Shown here piece after piece: positions 8,503 through 18,148 of a stretch of DNA of 64,000 nucleotides. How positions within the stretch are numbered: position 1 is the first letter of the stretch; every line of letters starts with the position of its first letter. The notes beneath the pieces are model-generated. The model did no database searches, was not told where the DNA came from, and saw only the letters and a list, made by a program, of their open reading frames with translations. The DNA is from Pseudomonas multiresinivorans. GTDB lineage: Bacteria; Pseudomonadota; Gammaproteobacteria; Pseudomonadales; Pseudomonadaceae. Both the position numbers and the translations under genes were made by a program. Where the stretch lies: assembly GCF_012971725.1 (NCBI RefSeq), contig NZ_CP048833.1, positions 2,418,001-2,482,000 on the forward strand, given 5' to 3'.

Positions 8503-9531
8503 GTGGAGTTTCTAGCGGATTACGCGGGTTTCCTGGCCAAGACCTTCACCGTGGTAGTGGCCATCGTCATCGTCCTAGTGGTGATCGCCGCTCTGCGCGG
8601 CCGCGGCCGTCGTGGTGGCAGCGGGCACCTGGAGGTGCACAAGCTCAACGACTTCTACAAGGAACTGCGCGAGCGCCTGCAGCACAGCGTGCTGGAGAAG
8701 GCCAAGCTCAAGGCCCTGCGCAAGTCCGAGGCGAAAACGCTGAAGGAAGCGAAAAAGAAGAAGGGCGGCGAGAAGAACCGCGTCTACGTGCTCGACTTCG
8801 ATGGCGACATCAAGGCCTCGGCCACCGAGCAACTGCGCCATGAGGTGACCGCGCTGCTGACCCTCGCCACCCCGCGCGACGAAGTGGTGCTGCGCCTGGA
8901 GAGCGGCGGTGGCATGGTCCATGGCTACGGTCTGGCCGCCTCCCAGTTGGCGCGCATCCGCCAGGCCGGCGTGCCGCTGACCGTCTGCGTCGACAAGGTC
9001 GCTGCCAGCGGCGGCTACATGATGGCCTGCATCGGCGAGCGCATCCTCTCCGCGCCATTCGCCATCCTCGGCTCCATCGGCGTGGTGGCGCAGTTGCCCA
9101 ACGTCAATCGCCTGCTGAAGAAGCACGACATCGACTTCGAAGTGCTCACCGCTGGCGAATACAAGCGCACCCTGACCGTGTTCGGCGAGAACACCGACAA
9201 GGGCCGCGAGAAGTTCCAGGAAGACCTGGAAACCACCCACGAGCTGTTCAAGCGATTCGTTGTCCACTACCGCCCGCAGCTGGCCATCGACGAGATCGCC
9301 ACCGGCGAGGTCTGGCTGGGCCAGGCGGCCCTGGGCAAGAAACTGGTCGACGAGCTCAAGACCAGTGACGAATACCTGGCCGAACGCGCCCGCGAGGCGG
9401 ATGTCTACCAGCTCAGTTACGTGCAGAAGAAGTCCATCCAGGAGCGCTTCGGCGTGGGTGTCAGCGGCGTGATCGATCGCGTGCTGGTGACCTGGTGGGA
9501 CCGCCTGGGTCGCAGCCGCTTCTGGCAATGA
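8503..9531 (+). CDS. sohB: Probable protease SohB (peptidase S49)
   Basis: The 342-residue inner-membrane serine protease has a TM helix at about residues 14-31, a Lys-rich linker, and the S49 domain. The Ser/Lys dyad is visible as VAASGGY (Ser169) and AGEYKRTL (Lys221). SohB/SppA-type proteases act on membrane or signal-peptide fragments at the periplasmic face. The start is GTG at 8503 with AAGGGGAT upstream. The length is typical of SohB. Confidence 0.9.
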   Translation: MEFLADYAGFLAKTFTVVVAIVIVLVVIAALRGRGRRGGSGHLEVHKLNDFYKELRERLQHSVLEKAKLKALRKSEAKTLKEAKKKKGGEKNRVYVLDFDGDIKASATEQLRHEVTALLTLATPRDEVVLRLESGGGMVHGYGLAASQLARIRQAGVPLTVCVDKVAASGGYMMACIGERILSAPFAILGSIGVVAQLPNVNRLLKKHDIDFEVLTAGEYKRTLTVFGENTDKGREKFQEDLETTHELFKRFVVHYRPQLAIDEIATGEVWLGQAALGKKLVDELKTSDEYLAERAREADVYQLSYVQKKSIQERFGVGVSGVIDRVLVTWWDRLGRSRFWQ

Positions 9532-9604
9532 CTCTTCTGGCAATGATTGGGCGTCGGGCGCCGGGATCGCGCCCGTTTATTGAATTCGAAAGAGGAGGGT
9601 CGAG

Positions 9605-10597
9605 ATGAGTGCATTCAAGGCGTTGTGGGTCACGGAAAGCGCGCACGGCGTGCATGACCTGCAGGTGGCAGAGCGGCAGGTTGCCGATCTGCCGGCGGGT
9701 GAAGTGCTGGTGCGGGTGAAGTATTCCTCGCTCAACTACAAGGATGCGCTGTCCGCCAGCGGCAACCGTGGCGTCACCCGCAAGTACCCGCACACTCCCG
9801 GCATCGATGCCGCCGGCGTGGTGGAAGAGTCCTCGGTGGGCGAATTCGCCGCCGGCGATGAAGTCATCGTCACCGGCTATGACCTGGGCATGAACACGCC
9901 GGGCGGCTTCGGCCAGTACATCCGCGTGCCTGCCGCCTGGCTGATCAAGCGCCCGCAGGGCCTGTCGCTGCGCGAATCAATGATCCTCGGCACCGCCGGC
10001 CTGACCGCCGCGCTTTGCGTCGACAAGCTCGAGCGCGCTGGCCTGACGCCGTCCGCCGGGCCGATCCTGGTCACTGGCGCCACCGGCGGCGTGGGCAGCA
10101 TCGCGGTAATGCTGCTGGCGCAACTGGGCTACACCGTGGCTGCCGCTACCGGCAAGCTGGAACAGGCCGAGCTGCTGAACCGCCTCGGCGCCCGGCAGAT
10201 CCTCGACCGCGCCACCGTCTCCGATGGCGTCGACAAGCCGCTGCTGCGCGAGCAGTGGGCTGGCGCGGTGGACACCGTGGGTGGTGACATCCTGTTCAAT
10301 GTGGTCAAGTCGCTGCAGTACGGCGGCAGCGTCGCCTGCTGCGGCCTGACCGCCGGCGCCGCCTTCAAGGCCACCGTGCTGCCCTTCATCCTGCGCGGCG
10401 TGAATCTGCTGGGCGTGGACTCGGTGGAGCTGCCGTTGGTGGTCAAGGCTTCCATGTGGGACAAGCTGTCCCTGCAATGGAAGCTCGACAACCTGGAGGC
10501 GGCGGTGCGCGAGGTCAAGCTCGACGACCTGCCGGCTGCCATCCACCAGATCCTGGCCGGCAAGCTGGTTGGCCGGGTGCTGGTCAACCTGGATTGA
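9605..10597 (+). CDS. acuI: AcuI/YhdH family quinone oxidoreductase (acrylyl-CoA reductase-like)
   Basis: This 330-residue zinc-free medium-chain dehydrogenase begins with a GroES-like domain (YSSLNYKDAL, NRGVTRKYPHTPGIDAAG) and has the NADPH-binding VTGATGGVGSIAVML at about residues 153-168. The LNYKDAL and KYP..PGID motifs are characteristic of YhdH/AcuI, which reduces acryloyl-CoA to propionyl-CoA with NADPH. It follows sohB by 73 bp with a good AGAGGAGGG ribosome-binding site. Acrylyl-CoA specificity is inferred from family. Confidence 0.85.
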   Translation: MSAFKALWVTESAHGVHDLQVAERQVADLPAGEVLVRVKYSSLNYKDALSASGNRGVTRKYPHTPGIDAAGVVEESSVGEFAAGDEVIVTGYDLGMNTPGGFGQYIRVPAAWLIKRPQGLSLRESMILGTAGLTAALCVDKLERAGLTPSAGPILVTGATGGVGSIAVMLLAQLGYTVAAATGKLEQAELLNRLGARQILDRATVSDGVDKPLLREQWAGAVDTVGGDILFNVVKSLQYGGSVACCGLTAGAAFKATVLPFILRGVNLLGVDSVELPLVVKASMWDKLSLQWKLDNLEAAVREVKLDDLPAAIHQILAGKLVGRVLVNLD

Positions 10598-10618
10598 TGC
10601 CCGTGCCGGGCCTGGGTG

Positions 10619-11473
10619 TCAGCCCAGGTCCGGCAGCAGGTAATCCGCCCACAGTGAATCGGCGAACTGGCTTCTGAAGAAGCCGAAGTGGCCGATGCGC
10701 TTCACGCCGATATCCTCCGGCGCGATTCTCTTCAGCGTCTTCGGCGAGCCACGGTAGAAACCGTGCAGCGACTCGGTATTGCGCCCGGACATCATCTCGT
10801 CGTCGGTGAAGGAGATGGAGGTAATGGGTGTGCTCACCGAGGAATACGCCTCGCGCACTGCACCACCTTCCGCGCCCACCGAGTACTCCGGGTCCAGGCA
10901 CCAGCGCCGCCATTGCTCGATCACTCCGCGCGGCAGGTCGCCGACCACGCCCAGGCGCTTGCCGGGGAAGTAGCCCAGCAGCGGCGTGATCGTCGGTGCC
11001 AGCAGGTACCAGAGCAGCCAGGCCTTGTGCCGCAAGCCCTTGGTGTTCTCGCGCCAGTAGCCGCTGCCGGTGGCAATGGTGAAGGCGCGGTGGATGCGCT
11101 CGGTACCCCGCACGAAGGGCAGTATCTGCCCGCCCAGGCTGTGGCCGATCCAGTACACCGGCAGCTCGCCGGCCGCGGCGACCACGGCATCGAGCATGGC
11201 GCTGCAGTCGTGGTTCCCCCAGGCGAGGATGTCGACGTCCAGATCACGCAGGGAGCCGGCGCGGGATTTACCCATGCCGACATAGTCGAAGGTGACTGTC
11301 AGGTAGCCGCGCTCGGCCAGCCAGTTGGCGAAGGCCGTGTAGAAACGCTGCTCGACGCCCATGGCAGGAACGATCAGCACCGCTCCGCGGGCTTCGCCGG
11401 GTGGGTAGTACCAGTGGCTGGAGAGGCTTTGGCCATTGCCGTTGTCCAGCGGGCGGGGAAGCGGTGTGATCAT
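10619..11473 (-). CDS. Alpha/beta hydrolase
   Basis: The 284-residue alpha/beta-hydrolase has a nucleophile elbow GHSLGG (YWIGHSLGGQILPF) and an oxyanion segment VPAMGVEQRFY. The C-terminal IGHFGFFR probably supplies the catalytic His. Substrate unknown; the family includes esterases and thioesterases. It starts 11 bp after the DUF4442 thioesterase gene, so the two are cotranscribed, and both are divergent from the TetR regulator at 12046. Convergent with acuI. Confidence 0.85.
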   Translation of the reverse strand: MITPLPRPLDNGNGQSLSSHWYYPPGEARGAVLIVPAMGVEQRFYTAFANWLAERGYLTVTFDYVGMGKSRAGSLRDLDVDILAWGNHDCSAMLDAVVAAAGELPVYWIGHSLGGQILPFVRGTERIHRAFTIATGSGYWRENTKGLRHKAWLLWYLLAPTITPLLGYFPGKRLGVVGDLPRGVIEQWRRWCLDPEYSVGAEGGAVREAYSSVSTPITSISFTDDEMMSGRNTESLHGFYRGSPKTLKRIAPEDIGVKRIGHFGFFRSQFADSLWADYLLPDLG

Positions 11474-11484
11474 GGCGCGATCCC

Positions 11485-11922
11485 TCAGGCCTGGCTGATG
11501 TACATGGTGATGTCGGCGCGGAATACCTTCTTGTCACCGACGTAGGCGAGCACCGGGACGATGACGTCGCCTTCCTGGTTCCAGTCCACGGCACGGCCAT
11601 CGGCCACGGCGCGTACGTCACCGTCCGCCTTGGCCAGGTATTCCACGGTCATGCCGCGGGGAATCCAGCGGCGGCCCTTGGGGATCGACACGTCGGTCAT
11701 GGTCCCGGCGGCCAGTTCGGCAGCGTTGCACAGGGCGATGGCGTGCACGGTCCCGATGTGGTTGAGCACTTCGCGGCGCTTGGGGAAGGTCACTTCCGCG
11801 TAGCCTGGGCGCAGTTCGACGAACTGCGGGGCGATGCTGGCGAAGTAGGGGGCGACCTGGCCGATCATGGCGCTGAACTGCGCGGGGCCGGCCTGCTGGT
11901 ACATTTGCATCATCTGACTCAT
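11485..11922 (-). CDS. DUF4442 hotdog-fold thioesterase
   Basis: The 145-residue hotdog-fold protein of the YiiD C-terminal/DUF4442 group is recognised by PGYAEVTFPKRREVLNHIGTVHAIALCNAAELAAG, where the HIGTVHA-N-A-E region forms the thioesterase-like active site. It probably hydrolyses an acyl-CoA. It lies upstream of and next to an alpha/beta hydrolase gene and faces a TetR gene across 123 bp containing tandem CTAGAA repeats, so repression by that TetR is likely but inferred. Confidence 0.82.
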   Translation of the reverse strand: MSQMMQMYQQAGPAQFSAMIGQVAPYFASIAPQFVELRPGYAEVTFPKRREVLNHIGTVHAIALCNAAELAAGTMTDVSIPKGRRWIPRGMTVEYLAKADGDVRAVADGRAVDWNQEGDVIVPVLAYVGDKKVFRADITMYISQA

Positions 11923-11978
11923 GGCAACTCCGGGGCAAAGCGGATTGAAGATGGATGCGCGCCCAGGCAGTATACGAA

Positions 11979-12013
11979 GACTAGAAATTAATTCTAGAAA
12001 AATATTCTAGAAT
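11979..12013. promoter_or_regulatory. Tandem 13-bp CTAGAA operator between thioesterase and tetR
   Basis: CTAGAA begins at 11981, 11994 and 12007, exactly 13 bp apart, in an AT-rich patch. The second and third copies are in full TTCTAGAA palindromes (11992-11999, 12005-12012). The site sits in the divergent promoter region and is the obvious candidate operator for the TetR protein encoded at 12046. Confidence 0.7.
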
Positions 12014-12045
12014 TCTGTTCGAGCGGTTTTTCCAACAGGAACCCC

Positions 12046-12624
12046 ATGGCCCGACCTTCCCGCAAAGACGACATTCTTCAGGCCGCGCTGGCCTGCTTCA
12101 GCGAATCCGGCGTGGATGCCACCACCATCGAGATGATCCGCGATCGCTCCGGCGCCAGTATCGGCAGCCTGTATCACCACTACGGCAACAAGGAACGGAT
12201 CATCGGCGCGTTGTACCTCACGGGCGTCGGCCAATATGCCGCACTGCTCGATGCCGGAATCGAGGACGGGATGAGCGCGGAGGCCTGCGTGAAGCTGTTC
12301 GTCACCTGCTACGTCGATTGGGTGGCGGCGAACCCGGAGTGGGCGCGTTTCATCCTGCACAGCAGGGGGCGCGTCGAAGCGGGAGAGGTGGGCGAGGCGT
12401 TGCGCGAGGCCAACCGCGAACAGGGCCGCCGCATTGCCGGGCTGCTCTCCGAGCACCGCAAGGCCGGAGCGTTCAAGGAGCTGGCGCCGGAGCTGTTCAA
12501 TTCGGTGGTGATTGGCCCGAGCCAGGACTACGCGCGCAACTGGCTGGCCGGGCGCACGCGGGTGGACCTGATCGATTGCCGGGATCAGCTGGCGCAGATT
12601 GCCTGGGAGAGCGTGCGGGCCTGA
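12046..12624 (+). CDS. TetR/AcrR family transcriptional regulator
   Basis: The 192-residue protein carries an N-terminal TetR helix-turn-helix: DILQAALACFSESGVDATT then IRDRSGASIGSLYHHYGNKE at about residues 27-48. The C-terminal domain (CYVDWVAANPEWARFIL) is the ligand-binding part. It probably represses itself and the divergent thioesterase-hydrolase pair through the CTAGAA repeats directly upstream. The ligand may be an acyl-CoA or related lipid, which is inference from the neighbours. Confidence 0.9.
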   Translation: MARPSRKDDILQAALACFSESGVDATTIEMIRDRSGASIGSLYHHYGNKERIIGALYLTGVGQYAALLDAGIEDGMSAEACVKLFVTCYVDWVAANPEWARFILHSRGRVEAGEVGEALREANREQGRRIAGLLSEHRKAGAFKELAPELFNSVVIGPSQDYARNWLAGRTRVDLIDCRDQLAQIAWESVRA

Positions 12625-12655
12625 GTTGCGTGCACAGGAGCTGAGGCGTGAAGCC

Positions 12656-12734
12656 TGTAGGAGCGAGCTTGCTCGCGAACGGTGTTCCCGGCAGTTGCGG
12701 CGCTGCATCGGTTCGCGAGCAAGCTCGCTCCTAC
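12656..12734. repeat. Paired REP elements (inverted)
   Basis: TGTAGGAGCGAGCTTGCTCG at 12656 faces its reverse complement ending at 12734, with a 29-bp spacer. It is the same family as at 4894. Confidence 0.92.
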
Positions 12735-12742
12735 GAAGGGCC

Positions 12743-12819
12743 GTAGGGCGCATAACCTGGAACAGGTTATCTGCCGTCCCCCTGCTGGCGGATAACGCTG
12801 GCGCGCTATGCGCCCTACG
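12743..12819. repeat. GTAGGGCG...CGCCCTAC intergenic inverted repeat
   Basis: Outer arms GTAGGGCGCATAA and TATGCGCCCTAC enclose AACCTGGAACAGGTT and a GGCGGATAACGCTGGCGCG module. The same GGCGGATAACG...TTATGCGCCCTAC half recurs at 49945-49976 and 62491-62526. It directly abuts the REP pair. Confidence 0.8.
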
Positions 12820-12841
12820 AGAAATGCGCCGTGCAGAATTG

Positions 12842-12869
12842 AAAAAGCCCCGCAATGCGGGGCTTTTTC
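12842..12869. terminator. Bidirectional intrinsic terminator
   Basis: GAAAAAGCCCCGC AT GCGGGGCTTTTTC is a near-perfect stem with A/T runs on both sides, between the tetR/repeat region and the DUF934 stop. It probably ends the cysI-DUF934 transcript. Confidence 0.87.
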
Positions 12870-12894
12870 ATGTCGCTGAATCAGCTCTGCCGGG

Positions 12895-13381
12895 TCAGGC
12901 CAGCTGGCGGCGACGGAACAGCGGTTGCGGCTGGGTCACCGAGGTCTGGTAGACCTCGCTGAAGTCGTCCAGGCCGGCCAGCGCCGCTTGCGGATCGCGG
13001 TCGGCGCGGATGGCGTAGGCGTCGAAGCCGCAGCTCTGCATGAAGAACAGCTGGTCACGCAGCACGTCACCGATAGCGCGTACTTCGCCCTTGTAGCCGA
13101 AGCGCTCGCGCAGCAGGCGCGCGGTGCTGAAGCCGCGGCCGTCGGTGAAGGCGGGGAAGTTCACGGCGATCACCTGGAAGTTGCCCAGGTCGTCGGCGAT
13201 GGCTTCGGGCTCTTCGTCCGCATCCAGCCAGACGCCCAGGCCACCGTCGCGGCCGCGCAGGGCAGGCCCGTGTTCCAGCCAGAGGTTCAGCGGGATGATC
13301 ACGTCGTCGCAGTTGGGCACGGTTTCCAGGGTCGCGTCCTTGGGCAGCAGGTGCCAGCGGTCGTCGACGACCTCGCGGTGC

Positions 13382-13398
<17 letters not shown>
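12895..13398 (-). CDS. DUF934 protein linked to sulfite reductase
   Basis: The 167-residue protein of the DUF934 family (PF06073) is found almost always next to a sulfite reductase hemoprotein gene in pseudomonads. Visible family features are the central GVWLDADEEPE, NFPAFTDGRGFSTARLLRERFGYKGE and the ending region FMQSCGFDAYAI. The biochemical role is not established; the gene overlaps cysI by 17 bp, so it is translated from the same message and presumably helps sulfite reductase or its electron supply. Confidence 0.88.
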
Positions 13399-15040
<1,642 letters not shown>

Positions 15041-15310
15041 GAATCATCCTGCTGTCAGGCTATAGCGCTCAGGGCGTACTGCGTTTCCCAGCGCGCACGG
15101 CAACGCGCTCCACGCGGAGTGGGGCGCACGATACCAGTTCGGGAATATGCGCAAAAGTGATGTTTGAGTATATGGCGAGAACTTTCGGATCTAAGCCGCG
15201 CCAGGCCTGAGGCTCAGGCGGGACGGGGGCTTGCGCCGGTGCACGGGCTCGCCTTTGCGGCGCTGCCCTTTATACCCATTTCAAACGGCAGCGACGCAAT
15301 TGGCAGTCGA

Positions 15311-15805
15311 TCAGGCTTCGCGACCGTGGGCGGCATCGCGCAGTTGCGAGGTGTCGACGCGGACGAAGATCGAGTCGCCGACGCAGGTCAGCACGTCGCC
15401 GGCGTAGACCTCGCAGATGATCCGGCTCTTGCGGCCGACTTCGCCCTCGACATGCGCCCTGAGGGTCAGCGGCACGCCCATGGGCGTCGGCTTGATGTAC
15501 TTGATGCCCAGGTTGCCGGTAACGCAGTCGATACGCGGCAGGCTGCCCGGCTCGCGGCCCTCGGCGCGGTAGTGGTAGGCCATGGCGGTCCAGTTGGAGT
15601 GGCAGTCCACCAGCATGGCGATCAGGCCGCCGTAGACCAGCTCCGGCCAGCCGCAGTACTTGGCCTCTGGCAGATGTTCGGCAACCACGTGGACACCGTC
15701 CTCGTGCCAGCGGCTCTTGATATGCAGTCCGTGCGGGTTGCTGCCGCCGCAGCCGTAGCAGACACCCTCGGGCGCGACGGTGTCCTGTAGCGATACCAGG
15801 TTCAT
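15311..15805 (-). CDS. PaaI/hotdog-fold thioesterase
   Basis: The 164-residue hotdog protein has the signature region YCGWPELVYGGLIAMLVDCHSNW, in which YGGLIAMLVD is the PaaI-type active-site helix. The N-terminus contains CYGCGGSNPHGLH, a paired-cysteine motif common in this subgroup. Substrate unknown, probably an acyl-CoA. The start at 15805 is preceded by AAGGAACAGCA. It is a single gene, with 270 bp between its stop and cysI. Confidence 0.85.
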   Translation of the reverse strand: MNLVSLQDTVAPEGVCYGCGGSNPHGLHIKSRWHEDGVHVVAEHLPEAKYCGWPELVYGGLIAMLVDCHSNWTAMAYHYRAEGREPGSLPRIDCVTGNLGIKYIKPTPMGVPLTLRAHVEGEVGRKSRIICEVYAGDVLTCVGDSIFVRVDTSQLRDAAHGREA

Positions 15806-15947
15806 TGCTGTTCCTTGTTCTTGTCGTTGTGCTTGTCGAGCAGCCAGCCTAACGGCTTTCGAAGCAGGACGGGAGTAGCGGGGCGGGCGGAGCTGGTCTT
15901 AACTCGTGGTGTGGTTCTTCAGCCAATAACGAGAAGATGGGGGAAGC

Positions 15948-16061
15948 ATGAGCGAAGAAACGTCGAACAAGACCAGCGACAGCGTCGTCGATGCCCGCGC
16001 CGCATTCATCCTGATCCTGCTGGTGGTTGCGACTGCCGTGTTCTGGGTCAGCCATCAGTGA
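15948..16061 (+). CDS. Small single-pass membrane protein, 37 aa
   Basis: ATG at 15948 opens a 37-codon frame (MSEETSNKTSD...) ending TGA at 16061. The N-terminal half is polar and acidic (SEETSNKTSDSVVDARA), followed by one hydrophobic helix, AAFILILLVVATAVFWVSH. GGGGGAAGC precedes the start at ribosome-binding distance. It is too short for most gene callers. Function unknown; it faces the convergent DUF2970 gene. Confidence 0.7.
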   Translation: MSEETSNKTSDSVVDARAAFILILLVVATAVFWVSHQ

Positions 16062-16119
16062 CAGCGGTGCCGGCGGGCCGTCCTGCGGCCCGCTGGTACC
16101 AGACGCCCCGCCGCCTGTC

Positions 16120-16335
16120 CTACAGCCCGGCGAAATGCAGCACCAACTGCACCAGCCCGTACAGCAGCAGCACGAAGATCAGCGTGAAGAGAATGCCCAT
16201 GGCGATGAAGTGACTGGGCTTGCCGTGGGTGAAGTCGCGCGCCCGGTTGCGCCCGCTTTGCACGCCGAAGGCCGCGGCCAGCACGCTGTGCAGCATCTGC
16301 CAGAAGGTCGGCGGCTTGTTCTGTTGCTCGTCCAT
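16120..16335 (-). CDS. DUF2970 small membrane protein
   Basis: The 71-residue protein has the DUF2970 layout: PTFWQMLHSVLAAAFGVQSGRNRARDF, then a single TM helix (HFIAMGILFTLIFVLLLYG). It is inner-membrane with unknown function. An AGAGGGGAC sequence lies before the ATG. It starts 49 bp after the MATE gene stop on the same strand and may be cotranscribed. Confidence 0.85.
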   Translation of the reverse strand: MDEQQNKPPTFWQMLHSVLAAAFGVQSGRNRARDFTHGKPSHFIAMGILFTLIFVLLLYGLVQLVLHFAGL

Positions 16336-16384
16336 CGTTCGGTCCCCTCTTTGCCTGCAAGCTTAGTTCCTGAACAGGGAGGCG

Positions 16385-17749
16385 CTAGAGCTCGATCTGT
16401 GTCCACTGGCGCTTCTGCCACATCACCGCGAAGATCGCCGAGGCCAGCCCGCGCTGGAGAATCTGCATGCTCCAGATCGCCAGCAAACCACCGCCCAGCA
16501 TCGGGCCGACCAGGTAGGCCAGCGGCAGGAAGAACAGCCACTGGTTGCCCAGGCTGACCGCCATCACCGTGCGCACGGCCCCCGCGCCCAGCAGCGCCTG
16601 GGTCAGCACCAGCGCCGTGGCGTCGATCACCATGCCCATGCCGGTGAGCATCAGCGGCACCCGGCCCAGTTCGATCAGCGCAGGGTCGCTGACGAACAGC
16701 CGCAGGATGGCCTCGGGGAATATCCAGAATGGCGCGCCCAGCAGCGCCAGCCCGCAGGCCGCCACCTTCACCACGTCCCAGCCCCAGCGGTGCGCGCTGT
16801 CGAAGTCGCGCTCGCCCATGCTCTGGCTGACCAGGGTGGTTGCCGCCATGCCCAGGCCGACGCCGGGCAGGATCAGGAAAAGCGCCAGGTTGATCAGCAC
16901 GTGGGCCACCGCCAGCTCGCGAGTGCCGACCTGGGCGATGATCCAGAACAGCAGGGTGATGCCGGCGGCGAAGAAGAACTGCTGCAGCGAATTGGGCAGC
17001 GACAGGCGCAGCAGCGTGCGGATATCCCGTTCGCTCGGCAGGCGAGGGTGGAAGCCCTGGGCGCGCGCATCGCGCCAGGTGATCCAGGCATAGATCAGCG
17101 AACCGATGTAGAGCGCCAGCGTGGTACCCAGGCCGCTCCCTACAGCCCCCATTTTCGGAAGGCCGAACAGGCCGTGGATCAGGCTGTAGCTGATCGCCGC
17201 GTTGGCCAGGTGCATGACCACCAGGGTGCGCATGTACATGCCTGATCGCCGGGTGCCGTTCCAGTAGCCCCGGAAGGAGAAGTTCAGGCCCACGGCGAGC
17301 ACCGACAGCGCGCGCCACTCGAAGTAGGGGATGCCGACCGCGAGCACCTCCGGATCATGAGACAGCGCGCGAATGATGGGCTCGGCGAACAGCAGGCAGA
17401 TCAGCGTGATCGGCAGCGACAGGCCCAGCGCGACCAGCAGCCCGCAGTTCAGCGGCGCGGCCAGCTCGTCGCTGCGACCTTCGCCCCGCCGGCGAGCCAC
17501 CAGCGCCTGTACGCCGGCGCCCAGGCCCATCACCAGGGAGATGGCGACGAAGTTGGCGTAACTGCCGATGCCTACCCCGGCCAAGGACTTTTCCCCGAGG
17601 TGGCCGACCATGGCCGCGTCCACCAGGTTGAGCAGGCTCTGGCTGAGCATGCCGCCGATGATCGGCAGGCCCAGGCTGAGGATGTTCTGGAACCGCTGGC
17701 GCTCTAGCATGGCGTCTCTGGGCAGTGAATTCCGACTTGTTGTGGACAT
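16385..17749 (-). CDS. MATE family multidrug efflux transporter
   Basis: The 454-residue, roughly 12-TM MATE transporter of the NorM/DinF superfamily begins with LGLPIIGGMLSQSLLNLVDAAMVGHLGE, the conserved TM1 region. Repeat halves are seen from SLPNSLQQFFFAAGITLL onward. It would export cationic or hydrophobic compounds using Na+ or H+. Substrate cannot be read from sequence. The upstream 400 bp contains the riboswitch of the divergent operon. Confidence 0.88.
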   Translation of the reverse strand: MSTTSRNSLPRDAMLERQRFQNILSLGLPIIGGMLSQSLLNLVDAAMVGHLGEKSLAGVGIGSYANFVAISLVMGLGAGVQALVARRRGEGRSDELAAPLNCGLLVALGLSLPITLICLLFAEPIIRALSHDPEVLAVGIPYFEWRALSVLAVGLNFSFRGYWNGTRRSGMYMRTLVVMHLANAAISYSLIHGLFGLPKMGAVGSGLGTTLALYIGSLIYAWITWRDARAQGFHPRLPSERDIRTLLRLSLPNSLQQFFFAAGITLLFWIIAQVGTRELAVAHVLINLALFLILPGVGLGMAATTLVSQSMGERDFDSAHRWGWDVVKVAACGLALLGAPFWIFPEAILRLFVSDPALIELGRVPLMLTGMGMVIDATALVLTQALLGAGAVRTVMAVSLGNQWLFFLPLAYLVGPMLGGGLLAIWSMQILQRGLASAIFAVMWQKRQWTQIEL

Positions 17750-17878
17750 CCGGCGGGCCGTGCCGGTGGGGCGCCGCTGTGGGAAATCCTAGCCGAAGGG
17801 CAGGCTTCCTGCTCCCTTTTGGGGCGGAATATGCCTACGAACATTGCGAAGTTGTTCCGGTGATATTTCCGATGTTTG

Positions 17879-17894
17879 TGTGAGGTGTATCACG
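17879..17894 (+). promoter_or_regulatory. Possible Vfr/CRP site
   Basis: TGTGA-GGTGTA-TCACG fits the CRP/Vfr pattern TGTGA-N6-TCACA with one mismatch. It lies about 65 bp upstream of the riboswitch core, in the right place for activation of the GTPase operon. Motif match only. Confidence 0.45.
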
Positions 17895-17939
17895 TTTTTT
17901 CGGCTTGGCGAACGAAAGCGGCGTACTACGCTGAAATTC

Positions 17940-18030
17940 AATTGACCAGGGCAAACCTGTGCGAAAGCCAGGGACGCAAAGCCACCGATCTACAGCCCGC
18001 AAGGGCCATGACCGCGGGGTTGCCAAGCAG
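17940..18030 (+). ncRNA. c-di-GMP-I (GEMM-I) riboswitch
   Basis: The conserved core of the class I c-di-GMP riboswitch is present in order: AGGGCAAACC (17948-17957), a P2 stem CCTG/CAGG closed by a GAAA tetraloop (17963-17966), GGACGCAAAGCC (17972-17983), a P3 arm with a GCCC-GCAA-GGGC hairpin (17995-18006) and CGGGGTTGCC (18015-18024). By alignment to the Vibrio Vc2 aptamer, the ligand-contacting G20 and C92 correspond to G17949 and C18015, both retained. Downstream are hairpins GGACGTTCGTCC (18034-18045) and ATCAACC...GGTTGAT just before the ribosome-binding site. No T-run follows, which suggests translational control. Confidence 0.85.
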
Positions 18031-18148
18031 GCCGGACGTTCGTCCGCGCCCTCTGCGAGCTTGTGCTCGGCATCCTCCAACGTCCCGGTGAGCCTCCTGA
18101 TCAACCCGTGCAGGTTGATGGTGTTTGTTGGCCAAAGGGAGCGCGCCG

